A stretch of DNA of 64,000 bases, from positions 1-64,000 of the forward strand of contig JAHPZH010000001.1 of the NCBI GenBank assembly GCA_019058315.1, written 5' to 3'. Both the position numbers and the translations under genes were made by a program. Source of the stretch: Candidatus Helarchaeota archaeon. GTDB lineage: Archaea > Asgardarchaeota > Lokiarchaeia > Helarchaeales > RDOG01. The notes under the pieces were generated by a model. That model was given only the letters and a program-made list of their open reading frames with translations. It did not search any database and was not told the origin of the DNA. This document shows, piece after piece, positions 53,588-62,597 of this stretch. Numbering within the stretch: position 1 is the stretch's first letter; each line of letters opens with the position of its first letter.

Positions 53588-54619
53588 TTGGAAAATAAAA
53601 TACTCAAAAAGGATAATTTAACCAAATTTTCTGAAGCAATAATGAAAAATCACGTACTATATGCCCCAATTATCAAAAATGAAATACCTCAATTCAAAAT
53701 TATTACAGATCCAAAGAATATATCCTTGGATTTTCAAAATACAATTATGTCCGCCAAAGAAGTTCTATTTAAACAAACAGAAACCATGTATTGCTATACT
53801 TTGAGTGGCGGTGTGGAATTATCTCCCGCAAAGCCATCTGAAAAATCAGTTATACTAGGCATTCGACCATGTGATGCTAAAAGTTTGTCTGTTCTTGATG
53901 AAATTTTTACGAAGGACATTATTGATCCTTATTATAAAGCGAGGAGAGAAAATACGACTCTTATTGGATTAGCGTGTAACGAACCTGGATTAAATTGTTT
54001 CTGCACCTCTGTTAAGGGATCACCCACAGGGACTGAAAATGTTGATATTCTTCTTACTGATTTAGGAGATAAATATTTAGTAGAAGTTTTAACAGAAAAA
54101 GGGCAAAAAATAGCGGATGATACTAAAGGATTACTTCAAAACGCATCATCTACAGATAAAAGTGCAAAAGAAAAACTTCAAAAAGAAGTCTTGGAGAAAT
54201 TTACGCGAAGTGTTGACGTAGATGGTATAGCAGAAAAGATAAAAGAACTTTTCGAAAATGAAATCTGGGAAGATCTTGCAAGAATATGTCTAGGATGCTC
54301 CATTTGCACTTATATGTGTCCTACATGTACGTGTTTTGATGTGCAAGATGAATGTGAAGGAAATGTTGGATGTAGAATTCGAGTTTGGGATAACTGTCAA
54401 AATCCTGAATATTCTTTACATGGATCAGGTCATAATCCTAGACCTGCACGAACAAATCGTGTAAGACATAAAATAGGGCATAAATTTTCATATCTTCCTA
54501 TAACTGCAGATATTTTTGGCTGTGTTGGTTGTGGGCGATGCATCGAAAATTGCCCCGAAAATTGGGATATTATCGATGCAATCGAAAAAATAAAAAAAGT
54601 CAAAGTTAAAGCTGATTAA
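53588..54619 (+). CDS. 4Fe-4S dicluster protein, sulfhydrogenase beta (HydB/AsrA) type
   Basis: A 343-residue paralogue of 2291-3334 with IRPCDAKSLSVLDEIF near 95, NCFCTSVKG near 137, CLGCSICTYMCPTC near 236 and CVGCGRCIENCP near 313. TTG start after GAGGTG. Unlike the first locus, no gamma (HydG) flavoprotein gene follows; this operon ends here. The beta protein may share the gamma subunit encoded at 1419 or use another partner. Confidence 0.83.
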   Translation: MENKILKKDNLTKFSEAIMKNHVLYAPIIKNEIPQFKIITDPKNISLDFQNTIMSAKEVLFKQTETMYCYTLSGGVELSPAKPSEKSVILGIRPCDAKSLSVLDEIFTKDIIDPYYKARRENTTLIGLACNEPGLNCFCTSVKGSPTGTENVDILLTDLGDKYLVEVLTEKGQKIADDTKGLLQNASSTDKSAKEKLQKEVLEKFTRSVDVDGIAEKIKELFENEIWEDLARICLGCSICTYMCPTCTCFDVQDECEGNVGCRIRVWDNCQNPEYSLHGSGHNPRPARTNRVRHKIGHKFSYLPITADIFGCVGCGRCIENCPENWDIIDAIEKIKKVKVKAD

Positions 54620-54855
54620 TAATAGAATTTATATCCAACATCTTTTTTTATAAATTAAACACTCATAATAAAAATATGATTAATTTTATTTCTATTTTAA
54701 AAATTCCATTTTCGCCCTTTTAACATAAAATTAAGAGATGGTGTTTCAAAACGTCGTATGGTGGAGATTTACTTAATTTCTTTAATCAATTTATAAATGG
54801 TGAAATACCACTGACTTTTAATTCAAAGAAATTATCGAAGTGGTTTAGAGAAGGA

Positions 54856-55797
54856 ATGAGTTCCATCTATTATTTGATGTTTGGTATAACTTATGAATGT
54901 CAGCTTAACTGCCCTCATTGTTGTGTTGGAAATTATGCAAAAGAAAAACACAGAGAACTTTCAACAAAAGAGATTAAGGATGTCTTGGATCAAGCTTCTA
55001 CAACTTTTATAGTTAATTTCTTTGGTGGAGAACCAACACTGAGACCAGATATAATGGAATTAATAAGTTATGCTTCGAAAAAATCAATATTTGTGTTCTT
55101 AGACACTAATGGGATACGAGTTACAAAAGATTTCGCACGAGAATTGAAAGCTAATGGATTAGAAATGCTTTACGTAAGCATTGATAGCCCTATTCCCGAA
55201 AAACATGATAATCTACGCGGTATGGAAGGATTATTCGAAACTGCTGTTGGAGCTATAAAGAATGCTCTTGATATAGGATTAAAATGTTCTTTATCAACTT
55301 ATATAACAAGGGAAAATCTAAGCAATGGTGAGTTTGAACAAGTGATACAATTGGCAAGAAAACTTGGTGCAACAGGAGTAAGGTATTTATTACCCACACC
55401 TGCTGGTAGATGGTTATATAACGTAGATGTAAGGTTGACACCCAAAGAAGAGAAGAAAGTCTGGGAAATTGTGGAATATCCTTTCGTTTGTAGAGATTTC
55501 TATTTTCAAAATCAAAGTTCAAGCCAATGTAGAGGATTGTCTGAAAAAGCATACCTTTATATTTCTCCCTATGGTGATGTCCAGCCTTGCTGTTTTATAC
55601 CTCTTACATTCGGGAATATAAGAGAAGAACCCCTAAATAAGATCGTTAATAGAATGTGGAGCCACCCGATGTTTAGACATCCTTGTATATATAAAGAATG
55701 TCCAATGCTTAATGATGATTTCAGAAAGAAATATATAGATAAAATTCCCAGAGGCACAAAATTACCATTTAAATTGCATGAAAAAAATAGTTCTTAA
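54856..55797 (+). CDS. Radical SAM protein with SPASM-like C-terminal Cys region
   Basis: A 313-residue radical SAM enzyme: CQLNCPHCC (CxxxCxxC) near residue 17, FFGGEPTLRP near 56 (SAM-binding GGEP), and YVSIDSPIPEKHD near 116. The C-terminal part has SQCRGL, YGDVQPCCF and CIYKECPM, like the auxiliary-cluster region of SPASM/twitch enzymes that mature peptides or cofactors. The substrate is unknown. It lies 14 bases before a hydrogenase small-subunit-like gene, hinting at a maturation role. The frame stays open for ~40 codons upstream with no ATG, GTG or TTG, so the start is uncertain. Confidence 0.85.
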   Translation: MSSIYYLMFGITYECQLNCPHCCVGNYAKEKHRELSTKEIKDVLDQASTTFIVNFFGGEPTLRPDIMELISYASKKSIFVFLDTNGIRVTKDFARELKANGLEMLYVSIDSPIPEKHDNLRGMEGLFETAVGAIKNALDIGLKCSLSTYITRENLSNGEFEQVIQLARKLGATGVRYLLPTPAGRWLYNVDVRLTPKEEKKVWEIVEYPFVCRDFYFQNQSSSQCRGLSEKAYLYISPYGDVQPCCFIPLTFGNIREEPLNKIVNRMWSHPMFRHPCIYKECPMLNDDFRKKYIDKIPRGTKLPFKLHEKNSS

Positions 55798-55811
55798 TGG
55801 TGTAAGTTAAT

Positions 55812-57197
55812 TTGGTTATAAAAGTAGGATTTATGCAATTAAGTAGCTGCTGGGGTTGTCATCAATCCTTACTTAACTTACACGAAGAACTTCTTGAAAT
55901 TCTTCCATTAATAGAAATAGTGTATTGGCCAGCTGTTATTGATGTAAAAGAAAAAGATCTTGAAGCTATGCCCAATGATTCCATTGATGTTGGATTTATT
56001 GAAGGGATGATTAGAACAGAACAAGATTTAAATAATGTTAAACTTATTAGAAAAAAATCTAAAATAATTGTAGCTTGGGGAGCTTGTGCTGTCCTTGGTG
56101 GAATTCCAGGACTAGCAAATTTATATGATAAAGATGAATTACTTTCGAGAAAATTTAAAGAATGTGAATCCATTGAAATAACTAAAGGTGTTCCATTAGA
56201 AAATGTGCCTAACATTGAAGAATGTGTTGAATTAGTTAAATCAATTGTAACTGTTGATGCATTTATTCCTGGGTGTCCTCCAAGCCCTGAACAAATTAAA
56301 AGTGCTATTATTTATTTAATTGTCTTATTATCAGATAAGAAATATCCTGGTACTAATGTCTGTAAAGTCTGTGAAATGAGGGGTGATTCCTGCATTTTAA
56401 ATCAAGACATATTATGTTTTGGTCCAATTTCACAAGCAGTTCCTAATTTAAAATGGAAAAAAGATAAAGGAGCATGTTTAGGTGAATATGGATATACAGA
56501 TGTGCCATCAGAACCTGAGGTCCATAAATTAATGGATTTATTAATATCTAAAGTTCAAGACCCCTTGACAGAAAAACAAATCAGCCAATTTAATAAATTC
56601 ATAATTTTATTTTTACGTTTATCAAATTTAGGTTACTTATATTCCCCACACGACCCTATTATGCGAATATCTACAAAAAGAGAAGGTCTTCCTTCAAAAA
56701 AAATAAAAATAAAAAACAAAAATTTTACAATATTTGATTTAAATTTACCAAATTATCCTGAAATTACTAAAAATATTCTTGGTATGATTTTGTATAGATT
56801 AAACGAAGATCCTGGATTTAAGGTTATTTGGAAATCTGTCTGTGCTACATGTCCCCGAGATACCAAAGAAAAACATTTGACAAATATTAAGAGAGATTTT
56901 GAAGGTATTGCTAATCCAGATGATTGCCTTTTAGAACAAGGCTATTTATGTATGGGACCTGCCACACAAGCAGGCTGCGGGGCAATTTGTCCTAAAGCTG
57001 GAGTTCCTTGTTTAGGATGTTATGGTCCTACAGCAAACACTCAAGATATTGGTGCAAAATTCATAAGTGCAATAGGTTCGATTTCAACAGAATTACATCC
57101 AGAGGAAATCTTGAGAAAAATGATCGATCCAGCTGGTCTCGTATATAGATTTCAACTTCCTGCTAGTATTTTACACAAAAAAATAAAGGAGAAATAA
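55812..57197 (+). CDS. [NiFe]-hydrogenase small-subunit-like protein with duplicated C-terminal cluster region
   Basis: A 461-residue protein. The N-terminal half is the F420-non-reducing hydrogenase small-subunit (MvhG) fold: SSCWGCHQSLL near 13, AWGACAVLGGIPGLANLYD near 91 and FIPGCPPSPEQ near 152. The C-terminal region (~340-430) has the family cluster block CATCPR, CLLEQGYLCMGPATQAGCG, CPKAGVPCLGCYGP. Between them (~183-225) lies a degenerate second copy: CKVCEMRGDSCILNQDILCF and ACLGEYG. Normal MvhG has one such block and ~300 residues. No large subunit is in the window. It could be a hydrogenase-like electron carrier acting without [NiFe] chemistry. TTG start. Confidence 0.8.
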   Translation: MVIKVGFMQLSSCWGCHQSLLNLHEELLEILPLIEIVYWPAVIDVKEKDLEAMPNDSIDVGFIEGMIRTEQDLNNVKLIRKKSKIIVAWGACAVLGGIPGLANLYDKDELLSRKFKECESIEITKGVPLENVPNIEECVELVKSIVTVDAFIPGCPPSPEQIKSAIIYLIVLLSDKKYPGTNVCKVCEMRGDSCILNQDILCFGPISQAVPNLKWKKDKGACLGEYGYTDVPSEPEVHKLMDLLISKVQDPLTEKQISQFNKFIILFLRLSNLGYLYSPHDPIMRISTKREGLPSKKIKIKNKNFTIFDLNLPNYPEITKNILGMILYRLNEDPGFKVIWKSVCATCPRDTKEKHLTNIKRDFEGIANPDDCLLEQGYLCMGPATQAGCGAICPKAGVPCLGCYGPTANTQDIGAKFISAIGSISTELHPEEILRKMIDPAGLVYRFQLPASILHKKIKEK

Positions 57198-57254
57198 ATT
57201 AAAAAAATTAATCTTATTTTCTTTTCATTATTTCCGTTGAGTATTAGGTTAAAT

Positions 57255-57530
57255 TCAATCAAGTGTTACTTTTTCTATTTTTCCATCTGTAATTTTATAC
57301 TTTTCTAGAGTTAATGCACCTCGATAGCATGCTGCCGCACAGTTTAAACATTCACCCTTCTTTAACACGTACTGCGCACATGCTACTCGATTAACTATTA
57401 GTTCTCCTACACCCCACTCAATAGCTTTGATAGGACATGCATGTACACATGCACGACATTTATGACAAGCCGAAATAAATTTAATTATAGGAGAATAAAA
57501 GATTCCTTCATTCTTTTTCAATATATTCAC
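57255..57530 (-). CDS. Small Cys-rich ferredoxin-like protein
   Basis: 91 residues with one clear [4Fe-4S] motif, CHKCRACVHACPIKAI near 22-37, and a second Cys group CAQYVLKKGECLNCAAACY near 51-69 whose spacing is altered by an insertion. It probably binds one or two [4Fe-4S] clusters. It lies downstream of another ferredoxin gene (57547) in a different frame, and convergent with the small-subunit-like gene, for which it may be an electron partner. Confidence 0.75.
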   Translation of the reverse strand: MNILKKNEGIFYSPIIKFISACHKCRACVHACPIKAIEWGVGELIVNRVACAQYVLKKGECLNCAAACYRGALTLEKYKITDGKIEKVTLD

Positions 57531-57546
57531 AACGATTAAAAATTCT

Positions 57547-57783
57547 TTATAATTTTGGAAGTAATTTTATCGCATTAAATTTACAGAATTTTTGGCATCT
57601 ACCACATCCAAGACACATTGTTTGATTTATCATCACTTTTTTCATGCTTGGAAGATAAAAAATTGCATTTCTCGGACAAATATTAATGCATTGTTGGCAT
57701 CCCATACATTTAGTAAAATCTACTATCCCATATAATTGGTAATTTAATTTTTGCATTTGCAATTCCCACATTAGAAGAACCAT
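57547..57783 (-). CDS. 2x[4Fe-4S] ferredoxin
   Basis: 78 residues with two standard motifs, CMGCQQCINICPRNAI near 26 and CLGCGRCQKFCKFNAI near 55. Typical bacterial-type ferredoxin of ~60 residues plus an N-terminal stretch; a start at an internal ATG (57756) would remove that stretch. It is 16 bases before the next ferredoxin gene, so the two are probably co-transcribed. Confidence 0.8.
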   Translation of the reverse strand: MVLLMWELQMQKLNYQLYGIVDFTKCMGCQQCINICPRNAIFYLPSMKKVMINQTMCLGCGRCQKFCKFNAIKLLPKL

Positions 57784-57879
57784 CAGAAAAATCTGAAGAA
57801 ATAGGGTTCCTTTATATAAACGCTGTAAAATTAATTAAAAATCATTAAATTATTCAATTAATTGTGACTAATTTGCTAT

Positions 57880-58737
57880 TTATGTTTTTTTCAAGATTAT
57901 ATCTCCAATCTCTACCCCTAGATCGGTCGCAATAACTGGACATTTTGCCATTAATAGGAAAAAAATATTCTTTTGATTGCTTAAAGCTTCATAATTACCT
58001 TGACCTTTGCTAATAATTATATCAGATTTTCTAACTATTTCTAAAAATTCCTCACCCCAACGTTCTAGACCTGAACCCTCAATTCCAACGTTGACTTTAA
58101 TAAATTCAACATTTGGAAATTTATCAAGTCCTACATATTTAGCATCATCTTGGGTTGCATCATTAAGAATTGGAGCGCCTTTAACAGCAAATTGAATTTT
58201 ATCTATTTTATATTTATCTGAAATAGTTTCTAACAATAATTTATCAAAAACAATTTCTCCCGTATTGTCTAAAATATAAGAAATGCTTTTTGCTTGTTTT
58301 AAAGCTTGAACTAATTCGTTATAATTATTAATTTTTAATGTTTTTTCTAATACTTCTGTTATTGTACTATTTAAATCAAAGTTTGATTTAACACCAAAAT
58401 CTATCACATTACCCGCGATAGCTAATTTTACGGCGGTTAAAAGAGGTTTATCTGAATTTTCCACCATATCTTGTAAACTGGAATATAAATTTAAAGCAAT
58501 ATCATTGTATTTCTTTTTAACTTTTTTATAAGGATCCTTCTCTTTAGTTTCTTTTTTGACAATGGCGTGTACAACGCGAGCAAGTTCAGGTGGAGATTTT
58601 TGCCAATCTAATTTAGCTAGTTCTGCAATTACTTTTCTTAAAATTTTTTCATGTATGACTTCATCATTTGTAACGAATCTAGAGGCTTGAAGAGCTTGTC
58701 TTTGAAAACAAGGAATGCAATCCAGATGTGCTTTCAT
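57880..58737 (-). CDS. DUF89/ARMT1-like metal-dependent phosphatase
   Basis: A 285-residue DUF89 family protein: N-terminal LDCIPCFQRQALQASRF with the archaeal CxxC, a helical domain, then a Rossmann-like core with ISYILDNTGEIVFDKLLLE near 150, a family signature for the metal site, VKGAPILNDAT near 183 and ISKGQGNYEAL near 242. Members are metal-dependent, cobalt- or nickel-stimulated phosphatases acting on damaged sugar phosphates. Divergent from the radical SAM gene at 58788. Confidence 0.85.
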   Translation of the reverse strand: MKAHLDCIPCFQRQALQASRFVTNDEVIHEKILRKVIAELAKLDWQKSPPELARVVHAIVKKETKEKDPYKKVKKKYNDIALNLYSSLQDMVENSDKPLLTAVKLAIAGNVIDFGVKSNFDLNSTITEVLEKTLKINNYNELVQALKQAKSISYILDNTGEIVFDKLLLETISDKYKIDKIQFAVKGAPILNDATQDDAKYVGLDKFPNVEFIKVNVGIEGSGLERWGEEFLEIVRKSDIIISKGQGNYEALSNQKNIFFLLMAKCPVIATDLGVEIGDIILKKT

Positions 58738-58787
58738 CTTAATTTCACTCTTTTCATAGATTATTTATAGTAGAATCAAAAATTTTT

Positions 58788-59813
58788 TTGAATATGCTTA
58801 AACTATTAATATGTATTTTTATATTTTTTTTAGATGAATACGAATTGAAAAATAAAAATCTCATAGCGTTTGGACCAGTTCCTTCAAGGCGTTTAGGTCA
58901 TAGTTTGGGGATAAACAATATTCCTCCAAAAATTTGTTCATATTCTTGTATTTATTGTCAACTAGGTAAAACTAAAAACATGAAATTTCAAAGAAGCACT
59001 TTTTATAAGGTTGAAGATATAATACAAGCTGTAAAAAATCAACTTGAAAAAACAAAAGGTAGGGGAGAATCCGTAGATTATTTGACTTTTGTTCCTGATG
59101 GAGAACCCACTCTAGATATCAATCTTGGTCATGAAATTGAACTATTAAAACCCTTAGGAATTAAAATTGCAGTCATTACCAATTCATCTCTTATATGGAA
59201 TCCGGATGTTAGAAATAACCTTCAAAAAGCTGATTTAGTATCTTTAAAGATTGATGCAGCTAGTAAAGAAATCTGGAAAAGAATGAATAGACCTCATAAA
59301 AATATCAAATTAAATGAAATATTAGATGGTCTAATAAGGTTTGCAAAGACTTTCAAGAACAAATTAATTACAGAAACTATGTTAATTCAAAATATAAATG
59401 ATAATATTAGTGAATTAAATAAAATTGCAAATCTTATTGAACAAATCAATCCCGATGAATGTTTTATTTCTATTCCTATTAGACCTCCAGCTGAAAAATG
59501 GGCCATCCCAGCAAATGAAGAATCAATTAATAATGCATTTCAAATTTTTAACAAAAAATGTAATAGAGTAGAATATCTCATAGGTTATGAAGGAAATGAG
59601 TTTGCATTCACAGGAAACATCGAAAATGATTTGTTAAGCATAACTTCAGTGCATCCAATGAGGGAAGAAGGTGTAAAAGAGTTACTAAAGAGAGCTAATA
59701 CAAACTGGTCTATAATTAATAGATTATTAGATGAAAAAAAACTCACAGAATTAAAATTCCAAGGCAAAAAATTTTATATGCGGAGATTATCAAGTATTTC
59801 GAGTTCGAATTAA
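58788..59813 (+). CDS. Radical SAM protein of the COG0731 type
   Basis: The core begins with FGPVPSRRLGHSLGIN and the cluster motif CSYSCIYCQLG near 47-57, the COG0731 pattern. VDYLTFVPDGEPTLD near 100 supplies the GEPT SAM contact, and SLKIDAASKEIWKRMNRPH near 150 continues the barrel. About 80 C-terminal residues look like a small winged-helix end (GVKELLKRA, IINRLLDEKKLTELKFQGKK). Substrate unknown. The first 19 residues are encoded by T-rich sequence and look non-coding; TTG 58845 is the likelier start, giving 322 residues. Confidence 0.85.
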   Translation: MNMLKLLICIFIFFLDEYELKNKNLIAFGPVPSRRLGHSLGINNIPPKICSYSCIYCQLGKTKNMKFQRSTFYKVEDIIQAVKNQLEKTKGRGESVDYLTFVPDGEPTLDINLGHEIELLKPLGIKIAVITNSSLIWNPDVRNNLQKADLVSLKIDAASKEIWKRMNRPHKNIKLNEILDGLIRFAKTFKNKLITETMLIQNINDNISELNKIANLIEQINPDECFISIPIRPPAEKWAIPANEESINNAFQIFNKKCNRVEYLIGYEGNEFAFTGNIENDLLSITSVHPMREEGVKELLKRANTNWSIINRLLDEKKLTELKFQGKKFYMRRLSSISSSN

Positions 59814-59838
59814 TTCTTTTAAAATAGAGGCTGAAGAA

Positions 59839-61041
59839 ATGGTAAAAATTTCCAATTTTATAAAAGTAGCGCTTCTATTATTAATGTTTAGAACTATTCT
59901 ATTTGTAATTAAATTGATTTTTGGAATTTTAATTAATAGTTTACTATTAATAGCCGATTCAATCAATAGCGGAGCAGATATGGTAATTGCTCTTGGGATT
60001 TTAATTGGCTCAATACTATCAGAGCGAAAACCTTCTAAAAAATACCCTTATGGGATGTATAAAATTGAAAATCTAATAGAATTATTCATTTCTTTAGCAG
60101 TTTTTTATATTGGTTATACCATTTTGTCTGAAATTTTTCAGAATTTTGAAATTATTCAAACAACCAATATTGAATTAGGATTATTAATTTCAGCTATTTG
60201 TATAGGAATCTCTATTTCTCTTATGATTTTTCTAAGTAAAAAAGGAAAAAATATGAATTCTCCTATGTTTATAGCAGAAAGTGCGGATATAAGGATGGAT
60301 ATTTTAGCTACAACTCTAGTCTTTATAGGTATAAGTGGTCAATATTTCGGTTTCGACTTTTTAGAACTCTTTATGGGTATTTTTCTTGCGATTTTAGTAT
60401 TTATAACAGGATTACAGATTTTCATTCATTCGACTAAAGTTTTACTTGATGCCAGTGTGGATTATGATAAGTTAAATATTATTCGGAATATGATTGAAAA
60501 ACAACCTAATGTATTTGCTATTGAAAGATTATTTGTTCGAAGTGCAGGTAGATATTATTTTTTGGAACTTAATATAAAAACCCATTTGAAACTAGTTAAA
60601 AAAGCTCAAGAATTGAGAGATGAGATTGAAAAGGAAATTAAGGAAGAATTTCCAGAAATTTCTAGGATTATTATTGATATTGATCTAGAAAAAAAAGAAT
60701 TTACTCGATATGCAATTCCTTTACTAGATAATGAGGGACTAAATTCGATAATATCAGACCATTTTGGTTCCGCTAAATACTTCCTCAATTTTGATTTAAA
60801 AGATAATAAAATTATTAACTTAAATTTTATGCAGAATCCCTATTTGACCGAAGAAAAACGAAAAGGAATATTAGTAGGGAATTGGCTTGCCGCAAAATCG
60901 ACTGACATAATACTTGTGAAAGAACCCTTAAAAGGCGGAGCAAAACTGGCTTTAGAAAAGCATTTAATAGAGATTAAAATAATAGAAAATCCCTCTATAA
61001 AAGAATATTTTGAAAAGTTAGGTCTAAATTTCGAATTCTAA
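59839..61041 (+). CDS. CDF cation efflux protein fused to a NifX/FeMo-co-like domain
   Basis: Residues ~1-300 are a cation diffusion facilitator with about six membrane helices (KVALLLLMFRTILFVIKLIF; ISLAVFYIGYTIL; ILATTLVFIGI) and a cytoplasmic ferredoxin-like domain. Residues ~305-400 (AIPLLDNEGLNSIISDHFGS, then YFLNFDL, GILVGNWLAAKSTDIILVKE) are a dinitrogenase iron-molybdenum cofactor/NifX-type domain. The metal sites differ from the zinc pattern: helix 2 has NSGAD and helix 5 has DIRMD, where His is common, which may indicate Mn or Fe. The fused domain may bind an Fe-S or metal cluster. First of a run of Fe-S-related genes. Confidence 0.85.
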   Translation: MVKISNFIKVALLLLMFRTILFVIKLIFGILINSLLLIADSINSGADMVIALGILIGSILSERKPSKKYPYGMYKIENLIELFISLAVFYIGYTILSEIFQNFEIIQTTNIELGLLISAICIGISISLMIFLSKKGKNMNSPMFIAESADIRMDILATTLVFIGISGQYFGFDFLELFMGIFLAILVFITGLQIFIHSTKVLLDASVDYDKLNIIRNMIEKQPNVFAIERLFVRSAGRYYFLELNIKTHLKLVKKAQELRDEIEKEIKEEFPEISRIIIDIDLEKKEFTRYAIPLLDNEGLNSIISDHFGSAKYFLNFDLKDNKIINLNFMQNPYLTEEKRKGILVGNWLAAKSTDIILVKEPLKGGAKLALEKHLIEIKIIENPSIKEYFEKLGLNFEF

Positions 61042-61200
61042 TTAGTTTATTTGATTATAAAATAGTAAATATCGATAATTGATCAGTTTCAATTTGAAAC
61101 ATAAATTTAAAAAAAAAGTTCTATTTTTATTCATTAGAAAGAAATTTTTCAAGATTTGAATCTTATAGAATTTTATGATGAAAATTAAAAAAAAATTATT

Positions 61201-61206
61201 GGAGGT
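61201..61206 (+). promoter_or_regulatory. Ribosome binding site of the NifX-like gene
   Basis: GGAGGT ten bases before ATG 61217. An ATG at 61210 is out of frame, so this site supports 61217. Confidence 0.6.
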
Positions 61207-61216
61207 CTAATGACTT

Positions 61217-61681
61217 ATGAGTGAAACAAAAAAGATTGTAGTAACATCACAACCCCCTGGAGGATTAGATTCACTAGTAGACCCTCGTTTTGGAAGATGT
61301 AATTCTTTTACATTAGTATCTGTAACAGGAAACGATATTAAAGAAGAAAAAATTATACCCAATGGTGCAATGAATGCAATGGGTGGAGCAGGAATACAAG
61401 CAGCCCAAACTGTGGCTAACTTAGGTGCCAATGCTATAATAACAGGGAATCTTGGACCAAATGCGTTTAATGCACTTCAGCAAACAGGTCTTCAAATTGC
61501 AATTTCAACTCCGATTAAAGTTAGAGATGCTGTGCAGAATTATATAGATGGAAAGTTACAAATCGTATCAAGTTCAACTGTAGGACTTCATGCCGGAATG
61601 GGGATGGGAATGGGTGGAGGAATGGGAGGCGGAAGAGGTCGCGGTATGGGTGGAGGAAGAGGACAAGGAAGAAGGTTTTGA
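61217..61681 (+). CDS. NifX/NifB-type dinitrogenase cofactor-like protein with Gly-rich tail
   Basis: A 154-residue member of the FeMo-co-binding (MTH1175-like) family: VDPRFGRCNSFTLVSV, GAGIQAAQTVANLGANAIIT, GPNAFNALQQTGL. The last ~30 residues are Met/Gly/Arg-rich (GMGMGMGGGMGGGRGRG), a tail often seen in archaeal members that may bind metal or nucleic acid. Relatives occur without nitrogenase and probably handle Fe-S or Mo/Fe clusters. It is 10 bases before two MinD/Mrp ATPases, the usual partners. Confidence 0.88.
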   Translation: MSETKKIVVTSQPPGGLDSLVDPRFGRCNSFTLVSVTGNDIKEEKIIPNGAMNAMGGAGIQAAQTVANLGANAIITGNLGPNAFNALQQTGLQIAISTPIKVRDAVQNYIDGKLQIVSSSTVGLHAGMGMGMGGGMGGGRGRGMGGGRGQGRRF

Positions 61682-61691
61682 GGAAAATTAG

Positions 61692-62597
61692 TTGGAATCA
61701 TGGAAAAAATTAAAGATACCTGTTATCGGTATAACTGGAGGTAAAGGTGGAACTGGAAAAACCACAGTAGCCATTAACTTGGCATATCTTTTTTCCCGTG
61801 ATAATAAGGTTTTACTTCTAGATCTTGATGTTGATGCCCCAAACGTTGCAATTTTATTAGGTGCAAAATTAAAAGAAGTAAAAAAAGTAAAAGATTTTAT
61901 ACCACTTTTTAATGAAAATTGTACTTTTTGTGGAGAGTGCCAAAAAGTATGTCGTGCACATGCTTTATTTCAATTTGGAGAAAATCTACCCACTTTAGTC
62001 CCTGAATTATGTAATTGTTGTGAAGCCTGTAAAATTATCTGTCCGAATAATGCCATCGATAATGGGATAAAGACTTTTGGTTATATACATGAAGGATCTA
62101 TTTATAATAATATTGACCTATTAGTAGGAGAGCTGAAGATAAAGGAACCGCGATCTGCAAAAGTAGTCGAAGAAGTCAAAGATTATGCAATTGAGCAAAT
62201 CAATAATAATGGTTATGATATAGTTATAGCAGATACCGCACCTGGTGCTCATTGTGATATTGTAATAGCACTCGATGGTGTAAAATCTATTTTAAGTGTG
62301 ACAGAACCCACTATATTTGGTCGCCATGACTTAGAACGTATTCTTCAATTGATTGAAATTGTAAATAAAGAAGCAAATTCTAAAATAGTTTTAAACCGTG
62401 CAGATATGACTAAGGAGAAAAAAATCATCTATGAGCTAGCAAAAAAATATAATAGTGAAGTAATTGAAGAAATTCCAATGGATAATGCCGTATTGAAAAG
62501 TTATAGCGAAGGAGTGCCTGTATGTAAAAAATTTCCAAAATCGGCTGCGGCAAAAGCATTTAATAAATTATATAATAAAATGAGGGGTTCAATTTGA
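61692..62597 (+). CDS. MinD/Mrp-type P-loop ATPase with inserted ferredoxin domain (1)
   Basis: A 301-residue COG1149-type protein. Deviant Walker A GGKGGTGKTT near 17, VDAPN near 47, an inserted 2x[4Fe-4S] domain (CTFCGECQKVCR near 77, CCEACKIICPNNAI near 113), Walker-B-like VIADTAPGAH near 178 and LSVTEPTIFGRHDLERI near 208. These ATPases are thought to assemble or carry Fe-S clusters. The TTG start at 61692 follows GAGGAAAATTA. It overlaps its paralogue by one base (TGATG), and the two probably form a heterodimer. Confidence 0.9.
   Translation: MESWKKLKIPVIGITGGKGGTGKTTVAINLAYLFSRDNKVLLLDLDVDAPNVAILLGAKLKEVKKVKDFIPLFNENCTFCGECQKVCRAHALFQFGENLPTLVPELCNCCEACKIICPNNAIDNGIKTFGYIHEGSIYNNIDLLVGELKIKEPRSAKVVEEVKDYAIEQINNNGYDIVIADTAPGAHCDIVIALDGVKSILSVTEPTIFGRHDLERILQLIEIVNKEANSKIVLNRADMTKEKKIIYELAKKYNSEVIEEIPMDNAVLKSYSEGVPVCKKFPKSAAAKAFNKLYNKMRGSI

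Noticed and set aside
61210..61216. Alternative ATG at 61210 for the NifX-like gene
   Set aside because: It is out of frame with the coding sequence; 61217 has correct spacing from GGAGGT.
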